Positions 9,588-20,124 of a stretch of DNA of 64,000 bases are shown piece after piece. Under the pieces are notes generated by a model. The model was given only the letters and a program-made list of their open reading frames with translations. It did not search any database and was not told the DNA's origin. Numbering within the stretch: position 1 is the stretch's first letter; each line of letters begins with the position of its first letter. The position numbers and the translations under genes are program-made. This DNA comes from Sporisorium sorghi (taxonomy: Eukaryota; Basidiomycota; Ustilaginomycetes; Ustilaginales; Ustilaginaceae): contig JALCCG010000104.1 in NCBI GenBank assembly GCA_023212695.1, positions 1 through 64,000 on the forward strand, written 5' to 3'.

Positions 9588-12500
9588 TCAAGCCTGAGCA
9601 CCACCCGAGAGCGTATCGTCGATCGCCTTGTTGATCATCTGCTTCTTGGACGACAGCTCCGCATTCGGGAAGGCCGCCACCAGCGCCTCGCGCACCGATC
9701 GCTTGGTCACGTTCATCAAGCTCGGCTGGTTGGCCAGATACGTCTGCACCGCCGCCTTGATCTCTTCGTCCGTCGGATCCGATGCATCGTTGATCGGCAA
9801 CGGCCGTGCCATGGGCGCCGCAGCAAACGGATTCGACGCATTGAGCGCAGAATACGTCGAGATGGGTCGCGCCATTCCGCTGCCGCTTCCACCCGGCGAC
9901 ACGACGGATGAGGCTGCCGCAGCTGCCTCCTGCTGCGCCCAAATGTTGCTGCCACCCGTGTTCTGCTGCGAGAGCGGCATCGTCAACCCGATATCCGAGT
10001 TGGCCGGCGAGTGCGACACCGCCAACGGGTTGGGCAGCATCGGTGGCACGCCGTACATCGACGCCGTCGGATGCACCATGGGCGTCGGCAGACCGTACAT
10101 CGAAGCCGACGAGCCAGGCATGCCATACATCGATCCCATGCCAGGCATGCCGTACATCGACGGGGTGCCGCCAAACACCATCGACGGCGCCTGAGAACCA
10201 CCCATCTGCGAGAGTGCAGCCGCCGACGTCTGGCGCGAATGTACTGGCTTCTGCACCACGTTGGTGTTCTGATAGTAGTCGCCCAACCCTTGGCCGTAGT
10301 CCGAGCCCGCCACGCTGCCGGCATACGCGCTGCCTGCCTTGTACAGGCTCGGCGGTCCGCTGTGCAGAATGGCTTGCGAGTTGCCAAACGGCCCACTGGC
10401 GCCCGTCATGCCCGATCGGATCGACGGCGCTGCGCCCTCCTCCCACACCTCGCGCTGGTACTCGCTGAACTTCTTGACCGGGATCATCGTGTCGTCGTAC
10501 GGCTCGTCGTCGGTACCCGCGACGATCTTCTTGTTGCCCTTCTCTCCCACCACGATACGCGTGTTACCCCACGAAAAGTCGTCCATGTGCCAGAACGAGT
10601 AGATGGGCAGGAAGAACGAAAACACGGGGTACGCCAAGATGTAGATGATGAGCCATCCGATGTACTGCCACTGTCGCTTGAGCAAAAACAGGATCGCCTG
10701 CAGACCGTACACGGCCGCAATCATGGCGATCGAGATGTAAGGGATCGCCGCTGACTTTGTAGCAACGGTCACGATCAGGTAGATGAGGTAGACGGCGGTG
10801 GCAGGCAGGATCACGGTGCCCAGCAGGTCGATGAACACGATGAAGCGCATCGAGAACAGACAGAAGCCGCAGAGCTCGGACATGAGCACCAGCTCGGCCA
10901 GGTTGTGCACGGTCGAGTTGATCCACCGTCGACGCTGCGAGAGCAGCACGCCAAAGCGGTCCGGCGCGCTCGTCAGCGCCTTGGCGTGCGCGACAAACTT
11001 GGTGCGGAAGGCGGGGAAGTTTTTGAGCACCAATGTAGTCAGGTATCGATCTTCACCGAGATGGAGCAGGTTCTTCTTGTGCAGCGTGTCGACGCGGTTC
11101 TCCGAGTAGTCGTCGATGATGCGGTTCGAGATGAACAGAGGACGGCCCTTGTCCGAGCTGCGGATGCGGTAGAGCGAGAAACAACCGGGCAGACACGTGA
11201 CGCTGCCAAAGAGCGACTCGAACGCCTTGGCGAGGTGGTGCGAGATGTAGTACTCGTACACCTGGATCATGGTCCACCACGAGCCTTCCGCATTGTCGAG
11301 CGTCGTCTCTCCGCAGATCGCAATGATGCTCGAGTCGTCGGCACAGTTGGCCACCAGTCGGTTGAGTCCGTCGGCCTCGACGCGCGTGTCTGCGTCCACC
11401 ATGAGGATGTACTCGTAGAAGGCAGGGTCGATGCCGATGACGTTCTTCATCTGGTGGTAGATCTCGAGCTCGAGCGGGAACATGGGAGCGTCAAAGTGGA
11501 CGCGGTTGAGGTAGCGCATGAGCAGGATCTGCGAGTCGCGCTTGCCGCGGTTACCGGGACGCGAGCGTTCGCTGGGGCGGCCCACCTTGACGACAACGAC
11601 GTAGGGAACCACGTGGCCCTCAGATTCGTACAAGCCCGAGTAGACTTTGGCGTAGTTGAGCTGCTTGGAGCCTTCGGCGACCGACTTGAACATGAGCGGC
11701 TCCGGGTCGATCTTGGGGTCGACGCCGAGAATGTCGAGCACGATGCGTGGCGTGGAGCGGTCGTTTCCGCTACCGACGATCATACCGTCGCAGATGAGGA
11801 AGAGGAGCTTGCGCTTGTCGTCGTACTCGAGGCCGGCAAGCGAGTCGATGGTCTTGCGCAGCTCCTCTTCGCCTTCGGTATAACAGGGGACCTGGCAAAT
11901 GACAAACTTGTCCTGCTGCTCGGGCGTGCGCTTGGTGCCGAGCTGAAGCGCTGCGATGAACTTGGCGAGCACGGTGGCGACGAGCAGCACCGAGAAGGCG
12001 AGCAAGAGGTAGTTCTGCACCTCGCATCGGGGCGTGTTGCGGAAGTCGGTCTTGCCAACGTAAAAGACATTGTCGAGGCACGCTTGGGTGGCACCTCGGT
12101 AGGTCTCGTTGAAGGCGCTCATGGCGGACTCAAAGTCGCCGGAAATGTCACCACCGGCCTGCTGCTTGAAGAGCGAGACGATCGAGTCGTCGAGGAACGA
12201 GTAGGCGGCGTTGGTCTGGTAGATGGAGATCGTGTTGAGGTAGTCGGAAATGTCGTAGACTCTGCTGTTGACCACAGCCCACTGCCTCCACTGACCCTGG
12301 ACCTCGATGGTCTTTTTCGAGTAGACGTAGTAGCCCTTTCTGAGTTTGTTGACAAAGGGAAGGAAGCGGTCCGGATACCAGTCGATGTTGTGCAGCTTGG
12401 ACGCGGCATCAGACTGCAGGGGACCCGAGGTGTGGATGGCCTGGGAGATGGCGGGGGTGTTGTTGGCGGTAGGCTGGAGAGCGAGCGAGGTGTCCGAGAC

Positions 12501-13136
12501 GAGCGACTGGCAGCCGACGCCGAGTGGCACGGGGAAGTACTCGGTGAGGTCCTGGCCGGCGAGCTGGAGCATGGTGTCGGCGCTGGTCTGCAGGTTGGGG
12601 ATATCGGAGTGGTCGCCCTTGTAGAACTTGGTGAAATCGTAGACGGTGCCACGCACGGCGGCATAGTAGTCGTTCTGTCCGGCGTGTTGGCTGAGCTGGC
12701 TCTCGTTCCAGGCCTTGTCGTAGTCGGGACAGAGGAGGCGACCGAATGCGATGATGTAGAAGAGGATGATGGCGCACAACCAGAAGATGATGGCGCAGAT
12801 GGTGAACTTCTCACGCCAGGCCATCTGTACGTCGGGACGCTTCATGCCGCCGCACTTGGAGAGGGCGAAGGAAGGGATCCACCAGGTGTTGAGCCAGGTG
12901 AGACGCACCCACCACTTGCGTACGGTGGTGGTGGGGACCTCTTCGACGGCGTCGATGGGGCGGTTGGCGAGGTCATCGTCCTTTTCGAGCGTGCCGAGGA
13001 GGGCAGGGTTTGCTTCACCGTAGGCTCGCTTGTCGTAGTCGGCCTTGAGTCCTGCGGTCTCTGCGAGCGGGTCGTTGTGGTGCGAGAGGGTCTCGAGCGG
13101 TGTCGCAAAGGGGTCGTGATGGTTTTTGACCGACAT
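9588..13136 (-). CDS. class IV chitin synthase (Chs3-like) with cytochrome b5-like and DEK C-terminal domains
   Basis: The 1182-residue membrane protein makes chitin from UDP-GlcNAc. The N-terminus has TMs (TICAIIFWLCAIILFYIIAF) and a cytochrome b5-like segment near residues 145-205 (AAVRGTVYDFTKFYKGDHSD). The glycosyltransferase-2 core contains VDADTRVEADGLNRLV (about 579), GEDRYLTTLVL (about 694) and the hallmark QRRRWINSTVHN (about 731). Several TMs follow, including FIVFIDLLGTVILPATAVYL. The last 60 residues (DPTDEEIKAAVQTYL, SVREALVAAFPNAEL) form a DEK C-terminal-type helical domain. There is no N-terminal myosin motor, which excludes the class V/VII myosin-chitin synthases. It could correspond to either of the two class IV enzymes of smuts (Chs5 or Chs7), which I cannot separate by eye. 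A Met/Gly/Tyr-rich repeat (MYGMPGMGSMYGMPGS) lies in the cytosolic tail. Confidence 0.92.
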   Translation of the reverse strand: MSVKNHHDPFATPLETLSHHNDPLAETAGLKADYDKRAYGEANPALLGTLEKDDDLANRPIDAVEEVPTTTVRKWWVRLTWLNTWWIPSFALSKCGGMKRPDVQMAWREKFTICAIIFWLCAIILFYIIAFGRLLCPDYDKAWNESQLSQHAGQNDYYAAVRGTVYDFTKFYKGDHSDIPNLQTSADTMLQLAGQDLTEYFPVPLGVGCQSLVSDTSLALQPTANNTPAISQAIHTSGPLQSDAASKLHNIDWYPDRFLPFVNKLRKGYYVYSKKTIEVQGQWRQWAVVNSRVYDISDYLNTISIYQTNAAYSFLDDSIVSLFKQQAGGDISGDFESAMSAFNETYRGATQACLDNVFYVGKTDFRNTPRCEVQNYLLLAFSVLLVATVLAKFIAALQLGTKRTPEQQDKFVICQVPCYTEGEEELRKTIDSLAGLEYDDKRKLLFLICDGMIVGSGNDRSTPRIVLDILGVDPKIDPEPLMFKSVAEGSKQLNYAKVYSGLYESEGHVVPYVVVVKVGRPSERSRPGNRGKRDSQILLMRYLNRVHFDAPMFPLELEIYHQMKNVIGIDPAFYEYILMVDADTRVEADGLNRLVANCADDSSIIAICGETTLDNAEGSWWTMIQVYEYYISHHLAKAFESLFGSVTCLPGCFSLYRIRSSDKGRPLFISNRIIDDYSENRVDTLHKKNLLHLGEDRYLTTLVLKNFPAFRTKFVAHAKALTSAPDRFGVLLSQRRRWINSTVHNLAELVLMSELCGFCLFSMRFIVFIDLLGTVILPATAVYLIYLIVTVATKSAAIPYISIAMIAAVYGLQAILFLLKRQWQYIGWLIIYILAYPVFSFFLPIYSFWHMDDFSWGNTRIVVGEKGNKKIVAGTDDEPYDDTMIPVKKFSEYQREVWEEGAAPSIRSGMTGASGPFGNSQAILHSGPPSLYKAGSAYAGSVAGSDYGQGLGDYYQNTNVVQKPVHSRQTSAAALSQMGGSQAPSMVFGGTPSMYGMPGMGSMYGMPGSSASMYGLPTPMVHPTASMYGVPPMLPNPLAVSHSPANSDIGLTMPLSQQNTGGSNIWAQQEAAAAASSVVSPGGSGSGMARPISTYSALNASNPFAAAPMARPLPINDASDPTDEEIKAAVQTYLANQPSLMNVTKRSVREALVAAFPNAELSSKKQMINKAIDDTLSGGAQA

Positions 13137-13570
13137 GGTGTTGGACTGAGGGGCGAGACGCTACGAGTGCGTTCGCGGAAAGGGGGGTTGGAGGCGTTTG
13201 AGCCTATGTGTTTGCTTCCTGTTGTCGTCCGTTCCTATCAATAGTGAGCACAGATGTGAGTGGGTGGTAGAGGTGTCCAGGAATCCCAGTGTCGACGTTA
13301 TGGTCGCTTTGCGATGGTGGTGCGGCCAAGATTGGTGCTGAATAGTAGCGAGCGAGCCGTCGTAACGAAGCAGCGAGCAGAGTATTCTTTTGGTGGACTG
13401 TGGATGATGAAGATGGAGTGATCTAGGGTCGAGGATGTCCACCGACACGACTGCTCAGGAGAGGGAGAGAGAGAGAGAGGGAGAGAAAGAGAGAAAGAAA
13501 GGAGGCTTTGCGTGTGGGTTGCAGAGCAAGAGAGTCAAAGCATGCAAGGGAGTAAGAGAGAGAGAGAGAG

Positions 13571-13610
13571 CACAGCACAGCACAGCACAGCACAGCACAG
13601 CAAAGCAAAG
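13571..13610. repeat. (CACAG)6(CAAAG)2 pentanucleotide repeat
   Basis: Six exact copies of CACAG are followed by two CAAAG variants, directly after a GA tract, in the chitin synthase upstream region. Confidence 0.95.
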
Positions 13611-13891
13611 CGTTCGACAGCCAAGCGAAATTGCAAATTGTGGAATGAAGCGGGAGAGAGAGAGAGAGAGAGAGACAGTGCCAAAGTGTTGGTTGGATTT
13701 GCATTTTTTCATTTTTTTATTTTTTTCAAAGGGGTTCGTTCACTCGCTTGCCGTCTGTGTGAGTTTCACCCTGAGAATCGGCTCGGAATCCGCACCCTGG
13801 ATCGACTCCAAGAAAAATTGCTGAGCGAAAAAGTGCCCTTAGAAATTGCTGCAGGGTTGTCATTCAACACTTCTTTCTCTCCTCTCATGTC

Positions 13892-13893
<2 letters not shown>

Positions 13894-13923
<30 letters not shown>
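13894..13923. repeat. poly(dT) tract, 30 bases
   Basis: An uninterrupted T run lies between the chitin synthase and Aim19-like genes. Confidence 0.95.
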
Positions 13924-14639
13924 CTTTCTTTGCGATCCCTGACTCTGGTGTCTTTTTTCAAACTCAGTTGTGCTGGCGTCTTGTCCTTCGACCGTAGCAC
14001 TCACACATGCCAAGGATCGACGTCGAGCTTGTCTCGCTTTGACGATGGATCTCGACCAGACAAGCTTCACTTCAAGCGCCTCAGGGTACACTTTCGATTC
14101 AGGGATCGTTTCGCTGCTCTGCGTGAATGTGACTGTAGAAAGGCACTGAGAAGCGACGTCGCAGCTCCGACAAAAAATAAAATAAAAAATCCAACCCTAA
14201 AACCAGTCAAACGACCAGCGCTCCGCCTAAATCGTGAAATATTTTCATGGCATGTGCGTTGCTGTCAGCGGAGATGCGCCGCCTCGTTTCGCTGTGACGC
14301 CCTCAGAACGCTAAGCGTGGGCTTGCACGCCCTCTTGCAGATGAACAAAACACTTTATCGACTCCTGATCTTGCACCACCTGCAGCTTGCTTGTACAATA
14401 GTTAACATCGAATCGCACGTACAAAAGAGGAGGGTTCCGTTGACAACTCGAAAATGTCTCTCAGATGCGATCGCTGTTGGACTCTTCGCGCGAAAAAGAA
14501 ATTCAATTCGAGATTGTTAAGTCACTTTGGAAGCATCTCGGAAGACGGAACACAGAGAAGGGTGGAGGCTTCTCCTGCTCTTGCGATCTTCAGATCACTA
14601 CCGCCATCCTCTTCTCTCATATCAGCAACGTGTCAGACG

Positions 14640-15497
14640 ATGCAGGCTCTTCAATCTGAACGAGCCGATTCCAGTGGCTGGCTGCAGAACACTGTGCGTA
14701 CGCTCGGCTCGTACGCACAAACCAGCACGCCCGCCTACACCCTGGCCGCCTTGTTCGCCCTCTCCACGCCTTTCGGTTTCGCCTCGCCCGAACAAGCCGC
14801 CGCCGAAGCCGCTGCCAAGCTGCAACGTCAAAAGCAGCTCGCTCAAGCCTCGACTGCTGCCTCGAACCAAGGTTCCAACAGTGTCGTCGCGCGCCTCGTC
14901 GCCAATGTCCAGGCGCAGAAAGCCGCGTCAGCTTCGATGCAGCCGCCCTTGCGCACCGTGCCGCCATTCTGGCAGCTTGCGTTCTTTGCCGCTGCATTTG
15001 GTACGGGTGGATATATGATCGATCGGGGCGATCAGCTGAATGGCAGTGGCGTCATCACCGCTTGGTCGTTGACTTATCTCATCTTCAAGACGGCTCCTTC
15101 CCTCAAACAGCTTCCCAAGAACCCCCTGGCGCTGTCGCTTTCCGCTGCTGTGCTGTCGATCGGTCTCGGTGTTCACGGCAGCCACTACTTTGACAGGACC
15201 AGCTGGCGCGGTGCGATCCCCTCTTTGGCAGGCGCGGGTGACGCAGAGACATCCACAAGGGGTCGAGCGAGTCTGCTTTCCTTGGATACGGTCGGCAGGA
15301 CAGAGTCAGCAAGTGCTCCGACCAGCATCTTTGCCAGCAGACAAGCTGCACCGATAGCGAGCACGCCCAAGACTACCGAACAGTCGAGCCCCATCACGCA
15401 AGTCACTTCAAGCTCGCCTCGCAACAACGACGCAGCCCGAACAGCTGCCTATCTGCATCGCCAAGGATCGTCACACTCAGCCCCCGTCATTCCGTGA
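14640..15497 (+). CDS. Aim19-like mitochondrial membrane protein
   Basis: The 285-residue product has hydrophobic segments TPAYTLAALFALSTPFGFAS, PFWQLAFFAAAFGTGGYMID, VITAWSLTYLIFKTAP and ALSLSAAVLSIGLGVHGSHY. The pattern of a TP-Y-AL start, a GGYM-D-GD-NGSG turn and a TAWS-YLI helix resembles the fungal Aim19 family (altered inheritance of mitochondria), whose biochemical role is not established. This smut protein is longer than the roughly 157-residue yeast protein because of a Ser/Thr-rich hydrophilic C-terminal tail from about residue 195. The frame is open upstream of 14640, but that part reads like untranslated sequence, so I place the start at the ATG giving MQALQSERADSSG. It converges with the next gene. 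Confidence 0.55.
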   Translation: MQALQSERADSSGWLQNTVRTLGSYAQTSTPAYTLAALFALSTPFGFASPEQAAAEAAAKLQRQKQLAQASTAASNQGSNSVVARLVANVQAQKAASASMQPPLRTVPPFWQLAFFAAAFGTGGYMIDRGDQLNGSGVITAWSLTYLIFKTAPSLKQLPKNPLALSLSAAVLSIGLGVHGSHYFDRTSWRGAIPSLAGAGDAETSTRGRASLLSLDTVGRTESASAPTSIFASRQAAPIASTPKTTEQSSPITQVTSSSPRNNDAARTAAYLHRQGSSHSAPVIP

Positions 15498-15635
15498 TCT
15501 GGCCCTGCTCCATCTTCATGCTCAAGAGAATCGATGCATTGATCACACGCTGCAGGCTCGTGATGGCGACGTGTCGATTGCTGAGCAAGCCAAGGAAATG
15601 CAGTATCGGGGAAAGTGACGCGGCGGACTGCCGCC

Positions 15636-16345
15636 CTAGTAGTTGCGCTTTGCGCCGTGCAGATCAGCCAGATGGTCCCAGGCCTTGAGCGGCAGATGGT
15701 CCTCGTGCCTGGGCTTGCGACCTTCGTCTACATCCTCGCGCTCTCGCAGCCGCTCTCGCATCTGGCGGTTCTTCTTGATCTGATCGTGCACAGCAGCCTG
15801 CTTGATGGTTTTACCGAAAACACCCTCGTTGCGCGGCACGGTCACGTTCTCGAGGTGCTCGCGCTCCTCCTTGTCCAGGTGCGGGTACATAAAAGTCGCA
15901 AGCCCGCCGGGGACGGATCCGGACTCGGCGTAGTAGCTGCCTTTGACCTTGGTGGTGGGCGTGTCGCCGGTAGCAACAGGCGCGTCGGAACCTCGACCCG
16001 ACGCTTTTGTTTCTTTGTGGCGCGGAAAGCCTTTGTCTTGAGCTACTTCGGAGACCTTGGAGTGGTGCAAGTAGAGGTACAGGCCGACCGTGCCGAGAGT
16101 GATGACGGCCAGAGGCGCCAGCTGCGGGTCGCGCTTGATGAAGCGCTTGGAGGTTTCGGTCATCTTCTTCCAGGGCGGCAGCTGGTCGTGGCCGGGAGGC
16201 TATACATAGCAACACTTTGTCAGCGTCGTCAATTTCAATCCTTCCCTTGTCGTCGTCTGCTCTTTGTCATTGCAACCGACTGCCAACTCACTTTGGGAGG
16301 CACGCTCGACTGAGCTTTGGTGGGGTGATCTCCTTGAGACGACAT
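15636..16345 (-). CDS. conserved small single-pass membrane protein, two exons
   Basis: Exon 1 is 16292..16345 (MSSQGDHPTKAQSSVPPK) and exon 2 is 15636..16199. They join in phase 0 across a 92-bp intron with a GTGAGT donor, a GCTGAC branch-like site and a TATAG acceptor. The joined protein is about 205 residues. The junction gives a proline-rich stretch (PPKPPGHDQLPPWKKM), then one hydrophobic helix at about residues 44-60 (LAPLAVITLGTVGLYLYL). A charged C-terminal half follows, with EREHLENVTVPRNEGVFGK and an Arg/Glu-rich helix (IKKNRQMRERLREREDVDEG). The topology suits a mitochondrial or ER tail protein, but I do not recognise the family. Without the first exon the frame would start at an internal Met (16163). 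Confidence 0.65.
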
Positions 16346-17223
16346 TCTGATGGTGAGAGCGATCCAAAAGTTGAGGAGGGTGGTGGTTGCAAGGCTAGCA
16401 GCTCTCATACTCATCCAAGGCTCTTTTTGTACTTGACGCTTGGACACCTCTCAGGATGCAAGTTGCAGTCAGGTTGATGCTGCTCTTTCTCCACTTTGAT
16501 TCAAGTCTGTCAAAGTGAATCATGCAGTGGAAGCGGGAGCAGAAGCTCAGCCTCGTGTCCAGGTTGTATGCAGGGCGAGCAGGCTGAGTCAAGCAGCAAG
16601 TCGCGCAATCCGAATGAAGGAAAATGAATCATCCTGCTCTGTTTTCTCTCGAGCCAATTCCTTTCTGCGACTGTTCAAAAAATCACTCTGCTCGTTCGCC
16701 CAAGGAGCGTGTGCCAAGAACCTCTCACTTTCGGTCTGCTCGCACTGAGAGCTGATGAGCTGGAGGGCGGAGCCAGAATCAGCAAATGGCGCGTGGTGAC
16801 AGTGTTGGGAGAAGATGGGCAGCGATGTCTAGCGACGCGACAGCTCGCGTTTCGTGAGTGCAGAGACGGATGGATCGGGCTGCGATGGTGATAGAAAGCT
16901 CGCCCGATCCATTCGGCGTAAAAAGCTGCAACGATTCCGGCTCGTTGCGGCTCACTCGGCTGTCGGCTCTCGGTTCCTTCGACTCTCTTGCCGCCTTGGC
17001 AACAACATGACTCTCGTGCTGCTCTCGTCGACGCTCGCTCCTCCTTTCGACACGGCTGTCAGACTGCGCCAGCGTGGTGGGTGAAGATTGTCTCGTGTCC
17101 CTAAACCCCACTCTGGCAAATGATTGGACACGAATAAGCTACCCCCCACACTCACGCTCTCCAAAGGAAAAGAAACCGCAGCTTTCCTATCCGAGCGAGA
17201 GCACGACACACCTGACTGTGCAG
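16346..17223. other. intergenic region and putative intron upstream of the AAAP permease
   Basis: This region separates the small membrane protein from the permease pseudogene. Its last bases resemble a 3' splice site: a CTGAC branch-like motif followed by TGTGCAG ending at 17223. The permease reading frame has no ATG after this point at its N-terminus, so a first exon should lie here. One possible start is the ATG at 17007, with a weak GTGGGT donor near 17073, but I could not confirm it. Confidence 0.4.
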
Positions 17224-18787
17224 GCCGGAAGGCGCAGTCCGGGGCTGGGGCCGCGGCCGTCAAGCCCACCGTCAACAACACGGACGCTTCCACGTTCGAC
17301 CAGCTCGACGGTCTGTCCGAGACCGAGAAGCAAGCCCTCAACGCCCACCGCGCTTTCAAGACCGCCACCTGGCTCGGTGTCCTTCTACCTGATCACCACT
17401 GACATTCTCGGTCCCTACGGTGCCCCGTACGCCATGTCGCTGAACGGCTGGGTTACGGGCAACGTCATGTATGTCGTGATGGGTTTCTGCGCATGGTGGT
17501 GCGGTATGGTTCTTTGGAAGCTTTTCTGCCAGCTCGACTCGGCCCGCTACCCTATCAAGTCGTACGGTGACATTGGCGAGCGCGTCGTCGGCACTCCTAT
17601 GCGTTACACCTTGAACGCCCTGCAGACGCTCCAGCTGATTATCAACGTCGGTCTGATCTGCCTGACTAACGGCCAGGCGCTCAGCCAGGTCATCAGCGGT
17701 GCGCCCGGCAACGCCAGCCTGTGCTTCTCGGTCTGCGTCGTCCTTTTCGCCCTGATCGGCATGGGCTTTGCGCAAGTGCAAACCTTCCGCAGCCTCGGTT
17801 TCGCCGCCACCACCGCCGTCTACCAGAACATCGTCATCGTCGTCGTCTCCATGGCCGCTATCATCAAATACGGCCCCTACATCGCCGGCGCCCAGGCCTC
17901 CTACGGCACCGACTACCCCTACAACAACCAGCCCGTCATGACGTCCGCATTCGTCTCCTACGACATCACCCAAAAGGTCAACGGATTGATGAACATGGTT
18001 TTCGCTTATGGTGGTGCAATGATCCTCCCTGAGCTGATGGCCGAGATGCGACGTCCGATGGACTTCTGGAAGGGCATGATCAGTGCCCAGGCGCTGATCA
18101 GCACCATCTACCTCGTCTATGCCAACGTGGTGTACGCGTACCAGGGGCAGTACGTGCTCGGCCAGTCGTACAACGGTATTGCAAAGTACGCCTTGCAAAC
18201 CATCTGCAACATGCTCGCCATTCTTTCGGGCACCATTGCTGCTGCGCTGTACGGCAATGTTGGTCTGAAGGTGGCCTATGTCAACACGGTGCAGAACGTC
18301 TTCAACGGGCCGGCGCTGAACAGTCCCCGGGGTCGCGTTATCTGGGCGGGCGGCCATGTCGCTCGTCTACTGGGCACTGGCGTTTGTGGTGGCTTCGGCG
18401 ATCCCGCAGGTGCAGACCATTTCCGGGTTGATCGCGGCGATTGCGATCATGAACTTCTCCTACTCGTTCCCGTTCATGCTGGCGCTGATCTTCTACATCA
18501 AGCGCGATGCGATGGCGGGCGATGTGCCGTACACCCCCGGATCGCAGGCGCAGAGGCAGGACACCTGGAGTGACTGGTCCCGCTGGCAGCGCGGCCTCTT
18601 TGGCGGCGACTACGACATGCTCGGCATCGTGGTGCCCGGTGTGGTGGTCAAGATCGTCCTGCTCTTCATGACGCTCGGCTCGTACACCCTGTCCGGCTTG
18701 GGCATGTACGGCTCGGGCGAGTCGATCAAGGCTACCTTCGACTCGACCGCCGCTGCTACCTCCTTTGGCTGCGCTGCCCCCGTGTAA
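17224..18787 (+). pseudogene. AAAP-family (MTR-type) amino acid permease with two frame breaks
   Basis: Three reading frames together make one fungal neutral amino acid permease. Frame one gives the cytosolic N-terminus (FDQLDGLSETEKQALNAHRA, then FKTATWLG). Frame two gives most TMs (FYLITTDILGPYGAPYAMSL, LQLIINVGLICLTNGQALSQ, TAVYQNIVIVVVSMAAIIKY, LMNMVFAYGGAMILPELMAE). Frame three gives the C-terminus (VYWALAFVVASAIPQVQTIS through FGCAAPV). The first break is at about 17371-17376, where CTCGG is most simply explained by loss of a TC pair from CTCTCGG. The second is just before 18356, where one extra base (or four) lies ahead of MSLVYWA. No start codon is visible in the first frame. Either this is a recent pseudogene or the assembly has indels. 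The rest of the sequence is well conserved, which argues for recent inactivation or error. Confidence 0.7.
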
Positions 18788-18861
18788 AAGCCTGCGAGCT
18801 TGGCGTCTTGTTTCGTTTTGATCTCCATGTATTAGCATACCATGTTCCGTTTTCACTTTGC

Positions 18862-20118
18862 TTAGTGTCGACATGCCTTGGTTGGTCTGGCTCGCTGTCG
18901 TCCTCGCCCCGCACAAGCCTTGCCCGGAGGGGTCGACTCTGATCGAGATGTGTGGCCTGCCGGATGACAAGTCTCCAGGCCTCGTCGAGAAGGGTTTCCA
19001 GAGCCATCAGATACGCGCGGCGAGTGTGCGCGTTTGGGGAATTGTCCCCCTTGCAGGACCTTCGCCAGATCCGTTCGTTCAGCCTGAGGAAGCAGGCGAA
19101 GCACTGCCTCTCTGTGACGTGCCAGCAGTCGACACTCGAGCAGGATGTGGCGGCGGCTCGTAGACGTGCCACCACACGCGCACAGGTTGGAGGAGGTGTT
19201 GCGAGTTGCGCCAACGAGGACGTTGGATCGGAAACGTATCAGCAGCATGGCCAAGTTCCCCGAGACACCGATGTAGGTCAGCATGTGATTGGGTCCGTGG
19301 CCGATCATGAGCTCACGGATGCCAGTGCTGGCGATGAGGCTCCAGCTCTGGTGTTCAGCTGCCATCGCTGCTTGGTTCGCCATCGCCTTGGCAGTTCGCA
19401 GCGACGTAGGTGGCGGCTGCGTGGGCTGCGGCAGAGCCGCCGCTTGCTTAGCAGCCACACGTCGGCGGCGGTGTTGCCTCCAATGTTGAAGTGGCCGGGG
19501 ATCCACCAGAAGGCGACCTCGGTGCGCCGAGTTTGCCAAAGAAGTTCCACACATTGGCGGATTTGAGCAGTGAGATACTGGAGCGGCCGACAATCTCGCT
19601 GCCACGAGCTCTGGAGCCTGCGGAGCGCGTGTTGCGAGTCGCTGAACACATCCACTCGCTTCCAGTAGAGGCCTTGCTCAAGTGCGTTTGGAAGGCACGT
19701 GCGCAATCCCCATCAGAATGGCGAAGAGCTCAGCATCGTCAATGCCCTGATGATCTGCACTGAGAGCCGACTTGGACTCCCATTCCCTGGCAGGCTGGTG
19801 GGAGTATGCCACGAATGCAGCTCCCAGACGACCGTCGCCCTGCCGTGTTGTCGAGCGTGAGCCATCCGTGTAGATACGCACTGCATGTGACTTGCCGAGG
19901 ACGCGGCAACGATACTCTGCTTGGCGAGCCGCTGCAGCCTCCATGATGTGGACCGAGAGAGTCCGCCACTCGTGCGGCGCCTGGTCCGGTAAGGCCATCT
20001 TTGATTACAGCGGCGCCATGATTGATACTTGCACTACGTACACGCTTACGGCAGCGGGACGATCTTGACCCCCTTGCCGCGCAAACAGACCCCTCGGACG
20101 TAACTCCCCTCTCCACCA
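18862..20118 (-). mobile_element. truncated, frameshifted LINE-type retrotransposon remnant (RNase H domain and C-terminal Cys/His motif)
   Basis: On the minus strand, 19998-19678 encodes an RNase H start (VRIYTDGS, then ADHQGIDDAELFAILMGI). After a frame change, 19706-19305 continues with VDVFSDSQHALRRLQS and WWIPGHFNIGGNTAADVWLL, so the D-E-D-D catalytic pattern is still recognisable. In a third frame, 19350-19080 carries LNHMLTYIG-type sequence and a CACGGTSTSRRHILLEC motif, like the terminal Cys/His motif of LINE ORF2 proteins that have an RNase H. A fourth segment near 19100-18930 (FLRLNERIWRR, RRAYLMALETLLDEAWRL) resembles their C-terminus. No reverse transcriptase or endonuclease is present. 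The element sits between the convergent 3' ends of the permease pseudogene and the ABC transporter. No poly(A)-like tail or target duplication is evident. Confidence 0.75.
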
Positions 20119-20124
20119 TTCACC

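Larger units (their letters stand above)
13137..14639. other. 1.5-kb divergent intergenic region with dense microsatellites
   Basis: This region separates the chitin synthase start (minus strand) from the Aim19-like start (plus strand) and should hold both promoters. It contains GA-rich tracts (13458-13500, 13555-13570 and 13653-13675), a (CACAG)n pentanucleotide repeat at 13571-13600 grading into (CAAAG)n, and a 30-base T run at 13894-13923. The overlapping open frames are low-complexity artefacts. I see no gene. Confidence 0.6.

Noticed and set aside
10905..13244. 779-codon plus-strand open frame opposite the chitin synthase gene
   Set aside because: It lies wholly antisense to a clear chitin synthase. 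Its translation is Val/Asp/Glu-rich with no domain, as expected from GC-biased codon use on the other strand.
13571..13610. Short regular repeats considered as a CRISPR array
   Set aside because: The repeats are adjacent pentanucleotides without spacers, in a eukaryotic genome. They are simple microsatellites.
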